A DNA stretch of 64,000 nucleotides from assembly GCF_050589825.1 (NCBI RefSeq), contig NZ_JBNGOZ010000001.1:1-64000 (forward strand), in the 5' to 3' direction. The notes under the pieces were generated by a model. It was not told the origin of the DNA, ran no database searches, and was given only the letters and a program-made list of their open reading frames with translations. Origin of the DNA: Carboxylicivirga longa. GTDB taxonomy: Bacteria > Bacteroidota > Bacteroidia > Bacteroidales > Marinilabiliaceae. Below are positions 37,046 to 45,859 of the stretch, piece after piece (within the stretch, counting starts at the first letter, position 1; each line of letters starts with the position of its first letter). The translations under genes were made by a program, and so were the position numbers.

Positions 37046-37543
37046 TTACGGTCTTTTGCTTAACTCAATAACTTCCATGTCTTTTATCTCTCCGTTGTCA
37101 AGGGTAAAGCGAAGGGCTGTGCGCACAGCGTGAAATCCTTGCTTACCGGCAGCTCCGGGGTTGATATGCAGCAAATTCAGGTCTTTATCATACATTACCT
37201 TGAGAATGTGCGAGTGACCCGATATAAAGAGTTTCGGTGTTTTTTTGAGCAGATGATTTTTGATGGCCGGCGAATAGTTTTTAGGATAGCCACCTATGTG
37301 AACCATCATCACATCAACACCATCGACGGTAAATCGTTCTATCTCTTTCAGCTCCCTTCTGATGGTTGCGTTATCGATGTTGCCATAAACGGCACGCGTG
37401 GTTTTCAATGATTGCATTTTATCCAATACCGATATATCGCCAATATCCCCCGCGTGCCATATTTCATCGCATTGTGCAAAAAGGGTTTGGAATTTAGGGT
37501 CGAAATAGGAGTGAGTGTCTGAGATAAGGCCTATGCGTGTCAT
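37046..37543 (-). CDS. YfcE-family metallophosphoesterase
   Basis: Product of 165 aa. The metal-binding blocks are GLISDTHSYFD, HAGDIGD, VYGNIDN, MVHIGG and SGHSH. This small YfcE/MJ0936 group has phosphodiesterase activity on model substrates; natural substrate is unknown. It lies 24 bp after queF on the same strand and may be co-transcribed with it. Confidence 0.9.
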   Translation of the reverse strand: MTRIGLISDTHSYFDPKFQTLFAQCDEIWHAGDIGDISVLDKMQSLKTTRAVYGNIDNATIRRELKEIERFTVDGVDVMMVHIGGYPKNYSPAIKNHLLKKTPKLFISGHSHILKVMYDKDLNLLHINPGAAGKQGFHAVRTALRFTLDNGEIKDMEVIELSKRP

Positions 37544-37567
37544 TCTTTTTTTTGCAAAAATAGGGGT

Positions 37568-38434
37568 TTATTGTCGTAATAATTTTTCCGAAAGCAGTGC
37601 GGCATTAGTCAGGTTTGAGGGGAGCAGATGCTGATGGCTCACACGGACCGGGCAGATATCGATACCACCCCGTCGGGTGTAAATACAGCTCACTGCCAGT
37701 TCGACAGGTGCAAAGATGTCCCACAAGCGTTTGTAAATCATCTCACAGATTTCTTCGTGAAAATGGTTTTCGTTGCGTATGGACACCAGGTATTTTAGCA
37801 AGGCCTGCTGATCGGGTAGCACCGCCCCTTTGATATAAATGTAGGCACTGCCCCAATCGGGTTGATTAGTGATTTTACAATTGCTTCGCAGCAGGTGAGA
37901 GGCCAGTTTTAAGCTGCCGCTTTGTTCACCGGCCGTTAATAGGTTCGGCTCTTCATTAAAGTGATCAAAGCTTAGCTTATCTGTCGTTACATCATCTTCC
38001 AGCGTGGTGTAATCATTAAAATCCGAAGCTACAGGGGCATTGGCATGAGTATGAAAACCAAGCTCCACTGTACATTCTAATAGCTCACTCAGGTCTTTCT
38101 TAATGGTGTCGAGTACCAGCTGAAGGCCTTCTTGAGCCGTGTTGCCAAAACGATGCATGTTAAAGGAGTTAAGGTAAAGCTTAAGTGATTTACTCTCCAC
38201 GATGCTAACATTGGTAGCCGGGTAAACAATTTTCAGGAGTCCGGTAACCGGCAGTCCTTTATTCGTGAGAAAACTCAACTCGTAAGCATGCCAGGTGTCG
38301 TAACCCATAAAGGGCAGCTTATCGGCCTTTAGGCCATATTGCTCACGGTTGAGATGACGGGGCACCGCCACCAGCATTTCCGGTGCATATTCTTGCGGGT
38401 AGCTTACTTGTTTGCCTAAAAAACGATCTTCCAA
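37568..38434 (-). CDS. queF: NADPH-dependent 7-cyano-7-deazaguanine reductase (long form)
   Basis: Product of 288 aa, the two-domain long type (E. coli length about 280). The C-terminal half carries the catalytic cysteine in LRSNCKITNQPDWG and the QueF acid block NENHFHEEICEM; the N-terminal half (ESKSLKLYLNSFNMHRF) is the repeated T-fold unit. QueF reduces preQ0 to preQ1 in queuosine synthesis. It stands 253 bp after queE, with a repeat cluster between. Confidence 0.94.
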   Translation of the reverse strand: MEDRFLGKQVSYPQEYAPEMLVAVPRHLNREQYGLKADKLPFMGYDTWHAYELSFLTNKGLPVTGLLKIVYPATNVSIVESKSLKLYLNSFNMHRFGNTAQEGLQLVLDTIKKDLSELLECTVELGFHTHANAPVASDFNDYTTLEDDVTTDKLSFDHFNEEPNLLTAGEQSGSLKLASHLLRSNCKITNQPDWGSAYIYIKGAVLPDQQALLKYLVSIRNENHFHEEICEMIYKRLWDIFAPVELAVSCIYTRRGGIDICPVRVSHQHLLPSNLTNAALLSEKLLRQ

Positions 38435-38543
38435 GGTAATGGTAAAGTTTAATGGTTAATTATTAATGGTTAGTTGTTACTTAGTGCTTTAGGTTTTATT
38501 TGGCGGTTTTGATGTTCCGGGGTACTTTTACATAATAGCTTCA

Positions 38544-38642
38544 TCCTCCTTCCCACTGCATGGGGTTCCTCCTTTGGAGGGAGGAGTGACAGAAATGCTT
38601 CCCCTCCTGAATTTTAGGAGGGGTGCCGACAGGCGGGGAGGT
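38544..38642. repeat. Dispersed-repeat-like cluster of two G/C-rich hairpins
   Basis: CCTCC-TTT-GGAGG (38568-38580) and CCCCTCCT / AGGAGGGG (38601-38608 / 38616-38623) are perfect hairpins in a run of CCTCC and GGAGG words, followed by GGTGCCGACAGGCGGGGAGG. From general knowledge, sequences of this look recur as intergenic dispersed elements in Bacteroidota genomes. Only one copy is in this window. It lies between queE and queF. Confidence 0.5.
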
Positions 38643-38687
38643 TTATTATGCTTAAATGCATTTGGCCAGGTCATTCACCATTATTCT

Positions 38688-39545
38688 TTAAACCCCACTT
38701 TTGCTGCCAAATAGTTCGATGTGTACGCGCGGGCTGAAACGCCATCCCTTGGCAATTGCCATGTCCAGCACCAGGGGTGATGATTGCGCAATTTCTTCGC
38801 GTGTGGCACCCAGGGGCATCAGTAAAATATCTTCTGCCTTGTAATTGCTCAGATGACTTAGAAAGTCGTTGTTGATAGCTTCCAAATCATCGCTTTTGCC
38901 CACCACGAATTTTAGCTGTAAGTCTTTATCCGACGAGCGTGTAAGGTCGATGTAGGACTGAAGTGCAGCTGTGTTGACGCGTTTCTGATCGTGATATTGA
39001 TAAGGGCCAGCCTCTCTCAGTTCGTAAGCTGCCAGTTTTTCGGGCGTGGGAACCGAGTTACGCAACTTGGGCGAGATACTGAACAGATCAATCCATTGTG
39101 CTACCTTTTCATCAAATAGGCTGCCATTGGACTCCAGGGTGATGTGTAGATTCAGCTCTTCTTTAAGTCGCTTGCATAAGGGCGCCAGGGCTTTTTTCTG
39201 TAATAAGGGCTCGCCGCCGGTTATTACTATATGCTTAAGGTTGTTTGTATTATGTTTAATCCAATCAAAAACACTATCTACCTCCATTTCCAGCGTTTCG
39301 CTTGAATGAAAAGAGGCATAGGTGGTATCGCAACGGCAGAAGCTTCCGTTTTCCATCTGCCAGATGCAGCGCAGGTTACATCCTGACAGACGCACAAACA
39401 GAGAAGGCACGCCGGCCAGCTTTCCTTCGCCCTGTATGGTGCCCGGACGCAGCAATCCCGTCTTGGGTTGCTCATCAATTTTGCGGCCTTGCGCATCTTT
39501 CACCACGGGGAAGACGCCTTCTTTGGCCAATACTAGCTTTTCCAT
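38688..39545 (-). CDS. queE: 7-carboxy-7-deazaguanine synthase (radical SAM) with spaced cluster motif
   Basis: Product of 285 aa from the ATG at 39545 (MEKLVLAKEG), 22 bp after queC; the longer frame to 39656 runs into queC. The substrate block TIQGEGKLAGVPSLFVRLSGCNLRC precedes the cluster. The iron-sulfur ligands are not a plain CxxxCxxC: C56 and C60 are followed after nine residues by C70 and C72 (FCRCDT), a widened variant. VITGGEPLLQ is the SAM-binding GGEP motif. QueE contracts the pterin ring to CDG. Confidence 0.93.
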   Translation of the reverse strand: MEKLVLAKEGVFPVVKDAQGRKIDEQPKTGLLRPGTIQGEGKLAGVPSLFVRLSGCNLRCIWQMENGSFCRCDTTYASFHSSETLEMEVDSVFDWIKHNTNNLKHIVITGGEPLLQKKALAPLCKRLKEELNLHITLESNGSLFDEKVAQWIDLFSISPKLRNSVPTPEKLAAYELREAGPYQYHDQKRVNTAALQSYIDLTRSSDKDLQLKFVVGKSDDLEAINNDFLSHLSNYKAEDILLMPLGATREEIAQSSPLVLDMAIAKGWRFSPRVHIELFGSKSGV

Positions 39546-39567
39546 ATTCGTTTGCTTCGTCAGGGGT

Positions 39568-40233
39568 TTATAATGCAGTATCGATGACGCCGGCCTCGGC
39601 AAATGCTTTGGCGCGTAACAGACAGCTGTCGCAGGTGCCACAGGGCTTATCACCACCGCGGTAACAACTCCAGGTTAAGCTAAAGTCAACCCCAAGTTGT
39701 GCGCCCAGCTGTATCTCTTCTGCCTTGGTCTTGTGTACAAAGGGAGCGTGTATTTTTATGGGTTGGTTTTTTTCGGCCCCCATTACCGTACCCAGATTAA
39801 TGGCCTTTTCCATGCCATCGATAAATGCCTGGCGGCAGTCAACATAGCCCGAGTAGTCCACTTCGCTTACCCCGATGAAGATGTGTTGGGCACCCACGGC
39901 TTCGGCCAGCGATGCCGCCACCGATAGAAACACCATATTGCGCGCCGGTACATAGGTTACCGGTATGTCGCTACGGTTCACATCACCATCTTCCACTGCC
40001 ATGGTGCTATCGGTAAGCGATGAGCCTCCCCATCGATCCAGCTTAAGGCTCACCACTTGATGTTCTTCCACTCCTGCTTGGGCGGCTATGGCTTTCGCAG
40101 CATCCAGTTCGCGGCTGTGACGCTGTCCGTAGTCGAATGACAGTGCATGAACGGCATAGCCTTCTGACTTGGCAAGGTGCAGGGCAATGGCGGAATCCAG
40201 ACCGCCTGAGAGTAATACGACAGCTCGTTTCAT
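39568..40233 (-). CDS. queC: 7-cyano-7-deazaguanine synthase
   Basis: Product of 221 aa. The PP-loop ATP-binding motif is LSGGLDSAIAL at the N-terminus and the zinc site is the cluster of cysteines SCYRGGDKPCGTCDSC near residues 190-205. QueC turns CDG into preQ0 with ammonia and ATP. It is first in a minus-strand order queC-queE-queF; queD is not in this window. No preQ1 riboswitch is recognisable upstream. Confidence 0.95.
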   Translation of the reverse strand: MKRAVVLLSGGLDSAIALHLAKSEGYAVHALSFDYGQRHSRELDAAKAIAAQAGVEEHQVVSLKLDRWGGSSLTDSTMAVEDGDVNRSDIPVTYVPARNMVFLSVAASLAEAVGAQHIFIGVSEVDYSGYVDCRQAFIDGMEKAINLGTVMGAEKNQPIKIHAPFVHKTKAEEIQLGAQLGVDFSLTWSCYRGGDKPCGTCDSCLLRAKAFAEAGVIDTAL

Positions 40234-40534
40234 TGTAAATATTTAAAAACAGCTGTTACCAGTATTGCAAGTAAACGGGGAGGGGAAATAAAGAATGCTT
40301 ATCTCCAATCAATCGAAAGATGATGTCTCCTAGTTTTGTTTTACAACAGGATGGTTACGAACTGTTGGTGATTAAATCACATTATTTCTGTCGATTAGCG
40401 AAGATGAAAAAGAGTATTTTAGCCTCTTTTTTCCACAGTCTGCACTAAACGACTTATTTGAAGCCACAAAATTAGTAAAAAAGATGAGTTATTTTATTAT
40501 CAGGCTGTAAGATTTGTTCATTTCGATTTGCCAG
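40234..40534. terminator. Intergenic region with bidirectional terminator-like hairpin
   Basis: This 301-bp gap carries one clear element: AAAAAGAG (40407-40414) paired with CTCTTTTT (40424-40431), A- and T-flanked, which could stop minus-strand transcripts from the SpoIIE-type gene about 100 nt past its stop codon. The rest should hold the queC promoter, but no convincing TAnnTTTG box on the minus strand was found. Confidence 0.5.
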
Positions 40535-41710
40535 CTACAGGCGTATGCCTACCACCAGTACGTCGTCAATCTGGTCGTTAATGCCCTTCCACACATCAAA
40601 GAAGTTCTCGTAGATCTTTGCCTGCTGCGCCATGGGATGTTGATGGTTTTCCAGTAGTAGGTTGCGAAATCCTTTCTGCATCAACTTCTTATCCTTGGGG
40701 CCACCAAATTGCGAGGGAAAGCCATCGCTGTACAGGTAGATGCTGTCGCCTTTCTGATACTGAATATGGTGGTTGGTGTAAGGGGTGTTATACTCGCCAA
40801 TGGATACGGGCATGTGATCTGCCTGTAAAATCTGCATCTCACCGTTACGAATCAGCAGCAGGTCGTTAAAGGCACCGGCAAATTCCAGTTCCATCTTTTC
40901 TTTGTCGATGCTCACGATGCTGATGTCCATGCCATCTTTCACCTCACTGTCCTTTTCCTGCTTTAGCGACTCGATAACAATGCGCCTTAGCTCGTTAATG
41001 ATTTCGGCAGGCTGCGTCACTTTATTTTTACCAATAATCTCATTTAGGTAGGCCACGCCAAACATACTCATGAAGGCACCCGGTACGCCATGGCCGGTGC
41101 AGTCGGCGGCCACAAAAATCAATTTGTTATCTACCTCCTCTGCCCAATAGAAGTCGCCACTTACGATGTCGCGGGGTTTCAGAAAAGTAAAATATTCGTC
41201 CAGCATCTCATCCAGGTGTTCCTTGGGGGGCAGGCTGGCATTTTGTATTTTCTGTGCGTATTCAATGCTGTTGGTCAGCTTTTTATTGACCGCCTCAATT
41301 CTTTTTATAAGGCGCTGATTCTGGTCGCGTGCCATTTTTATGGTCAGCTGTGTTTTAACCCTAGCCTTTAGCTCCAGTATGTTAAAGGGTTTGGTGATAT
41401 AGTCGATGGCACCGGCTTCAAAGCCCTTTAATATGCTGTCCGAATCTGTTTGTCCGGTAATAAAAATGATGGGAATGTCTTTCGACAGGTCGTTTTGTTT
41501 CAGTATTTTGCATACTTCGTAACCGTCAAGTCCCGGCATCACAATATCCAGCAGGATAAGATCCGGCTTGTTACGCGAGAAAGCGATCTCCATAGCGGCA
41601 TCACCATCGCAGGCAGTCACCGTGTTGTAGCGCGACAGAGCATCCTGTAATATCTCAAGGTTGACCGCTGAATCGTCAACAAGCAATATGGTGGGTTCAA
41701 ATTGAGTCAT
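40535..41710 (-). CDS. Response regulator with SpoIIE/PP2C-type phosphatase output
   Basis: Product of 391 aa from the ATG at 41710 (MTQFEPTILLVDDS); a TTG at 41725 adds five residues. Residues about 5-125 are a receiver domain (VDDSAVNLEIL, LILLDIVMPGLDG, YITKPFNI). A coiled-coil helix (about 125-170) leads to a SpoIIE-like PP2C phosphatase (about 180-390: SGDFYWAEEV, AADCTGHGVPGAFMSMFG, GMDISIVSID, LYSDGFPSQFGG). Such proteins dephosphorylate anti-sigma-factor antagonists in partner-switching. No anti-sigma or STAS gene is adjacent. Confidence 0.93.
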   Translation of the reverse strand: MTQFEPTILLVDDSAVNLEILQDALSRYNTVTACDGDAAMEIAFSRNKPDLILLDIVMPGLDGYEVCKILKQNDLSKDIPIIFITGQTDSDSILKGFEAGAIDYITKPFNILELKARVKTQLTIKMARDQNQRLIKRIEAVNKKLTNSIEYAQKIQNASLPPKEHLDEMLDEYFTFLKPRDIVSGDFYWAEEVDNKLIFVAADCTGHGVPGAFMSMFGVAYLNEIIGKNKVTQPAEIINELRRIVIESLKQEKDSEVKDGMDISIVSIDKEKMELEFAGAFNDLLLIRNGEMQILQADHMPVSIGEYNTPYTNHHIQYQKGDSIYLYSDGFPSQFGGPKDKKLMQKGFRNLLLENHQHPMAQQAKIYENFFDVWKGINDQIDDVLVVGIRL

Positions 41711-41822
41711 GTATTCTATTCCCAAAAAAATATTTGATTGACAGGTTTACGCAATAAACGGTATAAAGTTTTATTTTTTTCATCGTCAATAGTGCTGTTT
41801 GCACCGCTGCCATTGGGTTTGG

Positions 41823-44267
41823 TTAAAAGCTGGCACTCACTTTCAGGTTGATTCTTCTTGATGTTAAATAATTTGGCACAGCATACTGGCGATTGTGAAT
41901 GTCATTTACCCAAAAATAGGAAATGGTATTACTAATGTCAAAAAGATTGAACACCTCGAGGCCAATCCAGCAATCCTTCACCAACTTGTTGTTTTTGTTT
42001 ACCCACTGGCTCAGGTCTTTGGAGAAACCGATATCAACACGGCGATAGGCCGGCATGCGGTTAGTGGCCATGTAGCGCGGCGATTGCGGAGGGCCAAAGG
42101 GCAGACCCGTGGCAAATAAGAGGTTAAGGTTTACCCGAAAAGTGGGATTGTTGGGCAGGTAATCCTGAAAAAATAAGTTGAAAGAGACACGCTGATCTGA
42201 GGGACGCGGCAGATAGCCGGGGTAGATCACCGTTTCCTTGCCTTCGTTGTCTTTTTGTATGTACGAATCGTCAAGTATGTTTTCCTCCGTCTTCATAAAG
42301 GATAGATTGGCCCAGGATTCTATGCCGGGCACAAACTCGCCGTGCAGCTTAAAATCAATACCTGCGGCATAGCCTTTGGCATTGTTTAGGGCAGCGTAGC
42401 GGATGCGTACGTTATCAACCTGATAGGGATTTAGGTTCGTCATCTGCTTATAATATGCCTCAGAGGTGAATTTGAACGGGCGGTTCATGGCGGTAAACAA
42501 GCGATCGATGCCGGCACTTATCTGCACCGATTTCTGTGCTTTTGTGTTGTAGTTAATGCTGCCATCGGGGGCACGCATCTCGCGATAGAGGGGCGATTGA
42601 TAGTAAATGCCTCCGGCCAGCCGGTATCGCGTGTTTTTTTCCTTGCCGGGGTAATACAGCAGGTTAACGCGCGGACTAATGAGAAATTCCTTGTTAAAAT
42701 CCCAGTAATTGGTGCGCACTCCGGCATTAATGGTCAACAAACCATCGCCCAAATTAAGGTTAATGGCATCCTGCACGTAAGCAGTTATTCTGTTGCTGTG
42801 TGTTTCGTGGCCGGCATTGTAGGCATATACCAGTTTCAGCTCCTTGTCGGAGTAAGGCAGTGAATAGCCGGCGGAGTCGCGCATCTCCCATTCATTGATA
42901 GCGTCCTTGAAGTATTCGTACTGATACTTAAGCTCCCAGCTGAGCAGGTGACGCTTGAGCTGATGCCTGCCCTGCACAGCCACATTTTGAATAATGCCCA
43001 ATAAATCATTGCGGGCATGCTCCAGATTGGAGCCCACACCAATGTTTTGCACCCCATCCTCCTGCGGATTGGGTGTTGTGCCATCTGGATTTTCAATGTT
43101 TTGTAGCCAGTATTGCCCAAGTATATCATAACTCACTTCTTCGTAGGTGCGATAACCTGTTCCCGTTATTTTTATCTGATTATCGGTGTTGGGTGTTATC
43201 TTAAGGGCGATGGCGGCCAGCCCCGTTTGGAAAAGATCTTTCTCCTGTCCCTCAAAATAGATTTTCAGCTTCTTGGCCTCGCTGATGGTGCCAAAGGAAG
43301 TTTCGCGATCCACCGGTTCAAAGGAATAGTTGTTTTGCGAATAATAGCCCAGTGCCTCCAGTTGTAACAGCTCGCTGAAGCGATAGGTCAAAAAGGTTTG
43401 GGCATCGAGAAACTTAGGACTGTAGTCGCCGCTTACATCCAACGATCCCAGCAGGTATTGATTACTTTTGTAGCGCACACCGGTAACGGCCGTGAAGCGT
43501 TGATTTTTTGAGCTTCCTTCCAGGTGAGCTGAGGCACCCAGCAGGCTGGCACTAACACTACCGCTTAGGGTGGTGGGTTGCTTGTAGCGTATGTCGAGCA
43601 CTGATGACATTTTGTCGCCGTATTGCGCCTCAAAGCCGCCGGGTGAAAACTTTAGCGAGGATACCAGGTTAGGGTTGACAAAGCTGAGCCCTTCCTGCTG
43701 ACCGGCACGTATTAAAAATGACCGATAGATCTCAATGTCATTAACATACACAAGGTTTTCGTCGTAATTGCCGCCCCGCACGCGATATTGAGCGCTTAGC
43801 TCGTTGTTGGACGATACACCCATTTGACTCTTAACTAGACCCTCGATATTTCCGCCTCCTGCATCGGGCAATCTATTAATTAGTTTGGGATCTATTTTAG
43901 TAAAGGAAGCTGCTCTTTCTGTGCCTTCTATACTCACCTCCTTAATAGTTTCCCGCCGTATGAGTAGGCTGATGTGTAGCTGTGCTGCCTGCCCTGGGCT
44001 GTTAATTTTTAGCCGGGCAGTGTGGTAGCCCAGCGATGATACCTGAAGAGTGAAGGGAAGGGGCTGAGTTGTGGAAAAAGAAAAGTAGCCGTCGACATCG
44101 CTTACACCGCCGTCTTTGCCTCCTTGAATGCTGATGTTGGCAAAGGGAATCGGCGTGTTCAGGCTATCGGTAACTAGTCCTTTAATGGTTGTTTTTTGTT
44201 GCGCCATCAGGGTTGTGCCGCTTATTATGGCGATGACTAAATAAGATAGAATAAGCTTGTTTCTCAC
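41823..44267 (-). CDS. TonB-dependent outer-membrane receptor with carboxypeptidase-regulatory domain
   Basis: Product of 814 aa. A signal peptide (1-22, GTTLMAQ) is followed by a carboxypeptidase-D regulatory-like domain (about 27-105), a plug domain (about 120-225: ANIS- then PDAGGGNIEGLVKSQMGVSSNNELSAQYRVRGGNYDENLVYVNDIEI) and a 22-strand-type beta barrel ending in aromatic SASF. It lacks a SusD partner nearby, so it is probably an iron-complex or vitamin receptor rather than a SusC. The substrate is unknown. It lies 112 bp upstream of the SpoIIE-type gene on the same strand. Confidence 0.93.
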   Translation of the reverse strand: MRNKLILSYLVIAIISGTTLMAQQKTTIKGLVTDSLNTPIPFANISIQGGKDGGVSDVDGYFSFSTTQPLPFTLQVSSLGYHTARLKINSPGQAAQLHISLLIRRETIKEVSIEGTERAASFTKIDPKLINRLPDAGGGNIEGLVKSQMGVSSNNELSAQYRVRGGNYDENLVYVNDIEIYRSFLIRAGQQEGLSFVNPNLVSSLKFSPGGFEAQYGDKMSSVLDIRYKQPTTLSGSVSASLLGASAHLEGSSKNQRFTAVTGVRYKSNQYLLGSLDVSGDYSPKFLDAQTFLTYRFSELLQLEALGYYSQNNYSFEPVDRETSFGTISEAKKLKIYFEGQEKDLFQTGLAAIALKITPNTDNQIKITGTGYRTYEEVSYDILGQYWLQNIENPDGTTPNPQEDGVQNIGVGSNLEHARNDLLGIIQNVAVQGRHQLKRHLLSWELKYQYEYFKDAINEWEMRDSAGYSLPYSDKELKLVYAYNAGHETHSNRITAYVQDAINLNLGDGLLTINAGVRTNYWDFNKEFLISPRVNLLYYPGKEKNTRYRLAGGIYYQSPLYREMRAPDGSINYNTKAQKSVQISAGIDRLFTAMNRPFKFTSEAYYKQMTNLNPYQVDNVRIRYAALNNAKGYAAGIDFKLHGEFVPGIESWANLSFMKTEENILDDSYIQKDNEGKETVIYPGYLPRPSDQRVSFNLFFQDYLPNNPTFRVNLNLLFATGLPFGPPQSPRYMATNRMPAYRRVDIGFSKDLSQWVNKNNKLVKDCWIGLEVFNLFDISNTISYFWVNDIHNRQYAVPNYLTSRRINLKVSASF

Positions 44268-44450
44268 TGTTTCAATTTGTGTTATAAGCCGACAAGTAAA
44301 CGGGTGGCTGTCGTTTGGTATGAATTAATGCCCTGGGGCTTGATGTGTGTAAAAATAGGAAGGATATCGCAATGAAAAAAATGCCTATTCAAGCGTTAAT
44401 CCTTCCTTTGATTGTTAACGAAAATAATTGATTTTTCGTATCTTTATTGT

Positions 44451-44618
44451 ATGGAAACAAAGATAATTGATGACCATCCTTTCCTTAACCGATATGAGGA
44501 TCGTTTTCGAAAAATACTGGACTCACTTGTCGTTTCTTTTCAACTAGAGGGAATTCATTTTTCGGATGAAGAACTGCAGAAAATGGTGGTGAAAGTGGAG
44601 AGTGAGCTCAAAAAATAG
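44451..44618 (+). CDS. VbhA-like Fic antitoxin, convergent with the Fic gene
   Basis: Product of 55 aa from the ATG at 44451 (METKIIDDHP); the frame is open from 44412. The core VSFQLEGIHFSDEEL has the Fic inhibitory-helix motif S/TxxxEG/N as S29-F-Q-L-E33-G34, and its later LQKMVVKVESEL spacing follows VbhA of Bartonella as I remember it. The glutamate of this motif would block the gamma-phosphate site of ATP in the Fic enzyme. Unlike usual antitoxin-toxin operons the gene faces fic and overlaps its 3' end by 11 bp (44608-44618). The VbhA identity rests on motif and position, not on a search. Confidence 0.75.
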   Translation: METKIIDDHPFLNRYEDRFRKILDSLVVSFQLEGIHFSDEELQKMVVKVESELKK

Positions 44619-45210
44619 ACCTTATAATTTGGGTCATAGGTTCATAATTTTGTTCGGCCGCCGATTGTACTGCTACGATATAATGTTTAAACTGTCGTTG
44701 GGTAATCTTATAGAAACCCAAAAAGTCAAAGCCTTGCTTTACCGCCATCATATTGGCCAGTATGCGCGCCACGCGTCCGTTTGCCTCCCGGAAGGGATGG
44801 ATGAAGAGCAGCTCGGCATGCACACGCGCTATGTCTTTAATCAGCGCTTCTTTATCGGGATAATAATGAGGCATGGGCTGTAGCATCTTTTTATCAAAGT
44901 CGTGGCAGATGTGGGGCAGAAACTTAGCTGTGGGAAACAGGAAGCCACCCTTGGTCATATTAACACTACGTAGTTGTCCGGCAAAATCGTAGATATCCTG
45001 CAAGGCAAGATGGTGAATGTGGCAGATATAGGCGAAGTTAAATGTGGTGTGACTGGTTAATTCTTCCAGTAACTGATACTGGGCCTTTAAAAAGCCTTCA
45101 AATTCCAGCTTATGAATAGCATCGATGGAGGTAATGCCTTTCAGGTTGGGCAGCACATCATGATGACCATCATCACCGGGAACTTCATATCTCGAATGCA
45201 AATAAGGCAT
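44608..45210 (-). CDS. Fic-family protein (probable AMPylating toxin or regulator)
   Basis: Product of 200 aa, a compact Fic domain. The active-site motif is HPFREANGR (residues 138-146), close to the consensus HxFxxGNGR with Ala at the first Gly. The beta-hairpin flap region is near GGFLFPTAKFLPH (88-100). The C-terminus lacks a class III inhibitory helix. Fic enzymes usually transfer AMP to a Ser, Thr or Tyr. A class I arrangement needs a separate antitoxin, and a matching 55-codon gene lies convergent at its 3' end. Confidence 0.92.
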   Translation of the reverse strand: MPYLHSRYEVPGDDGHHDVLPNLKGITSIDAIHKLEFEGFLKAQYQLLEELTSHTTFNFAYICHIHHLALQDIYDFAGQLRSVNMTKGGFLFPTAKFLPHICHDFDKKMLQPMPHYYPDKEALIKDIARVHAELLFIHPFREANGRVARILANMMAVKQGFDFLGFYKITQRQFKHYIVAVQSAAEQNYEPMTQIIRSIF

Positions 45211-45348
45211 ATCGTTGGTAAAAACAAGGTTTACACAGTTTTTAGAAACGGAAGAACAAATTAGCGCGAAAAAACAGAATTGGCAAGTGAAAAGCTGCTT
45301 GGTAGTATAGCAAAATGATTTTATCTTTAAGCGACCATAGTGGTTTAG

Positions 45349-45411
45349 CTTCCCTACACAGCAGACAGCGTGTTTGACTTTTTAAGCAAGCATCGGACAA
45401 TTGTAGGGAAG
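45349..45411. promoter_or_regulatory. Long-spaced perfect inverted repeat upstream of yjbQ-type gene
   Basis: CTTCCCTACA (45349-45358) and TGTAGGGAAG (45402-45411) are perfect 10-bp complements with a 43-nt spacer, ending 37 nt before the start codon at 45449. A structured 5' leader or an operator pair is possible. No known riboswitch class was recognised. Confidence 0.35.
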
Positions 45412-45448
45412 ATGATAAAACTGAAATAGGTTGTGATTATTTGATTAT

Positions 45449-45859
45449 ATGGTGGAACAATTTGAAATAAGCTTGCGGTCGCGGCGTCGTGGCTTTCACT
45501 TGATAAGTGATGAGGTGATAGCTGCTTTGCCAGCCCTGCCTGAAGCGGGTCTGTTGAATATCTTTATTCAACATTCATCGGCCGGTATTACCTTGAATGA
45601 AAATGCCGATGATAGCGTGCGCGATGATTTTGAAACGGTATTTAATAAACTGGTGCCGGAGAATGATCCGGACTACCGGCATACGCTGGAAGGCGCCGAT
45701 GACATGCCGGCGCATATCAAAACAAGTCTTGTGGGTGCTTCTGTGAGTATTCCCATCACCCGGGGACGGCTTAATATGGGCATCTGGCAGGGTATTTACC
45801 TGTGTGAATTCCGAAATAATGGAGGGTCGCGACGCCTCGTGCTTACCCTTTATTATTAA
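45449..45859 (+). CDS. YjbQ-family protein (UPF0047, secondary thiamine-phosphate synthase-like)
   Basis: Product of 136 aa, single domain. The family blocks are FIQHSSAGITLNENADDSVRDDF with a conserved His and Asp pair, DYRHTLEGADDMPAHIKTSLVG and the GxWQGIYLCEFR C-terminal part. Some members show weak thiamine-phosphate synthase activity in vitro; the in vivo role is unclear. It is monocistronic. Confidence 0.92.
   Translation: MVEQFEISLRSRRRGFHLISDEVIAALPALPEAGLLNIFIQHSSAGITLNENADDSVRDDFETVFNKLVPENDPDYRHTLEGADDMPAHIKTSLVGASVSIPITRGRLNMGIWQGIYLCEFRNNGGSRRLVLTLYY

Noticed and set aside
40234..40400. preQ1 riboswitch upstream of queC
   Set aside because: No C-rich loop or A-rich pseudoknot tail of the preQ1 class could be seen on the minus strand.
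45094..45120. KLEFEG at residues 34-39 of the Fic protein as an own inhibitory helix
   Set aside because: It has the E-G pair but Lys where the motif needs Ser or Thr, and it lies in the core first helix. The separate 55-aa product fits far better.
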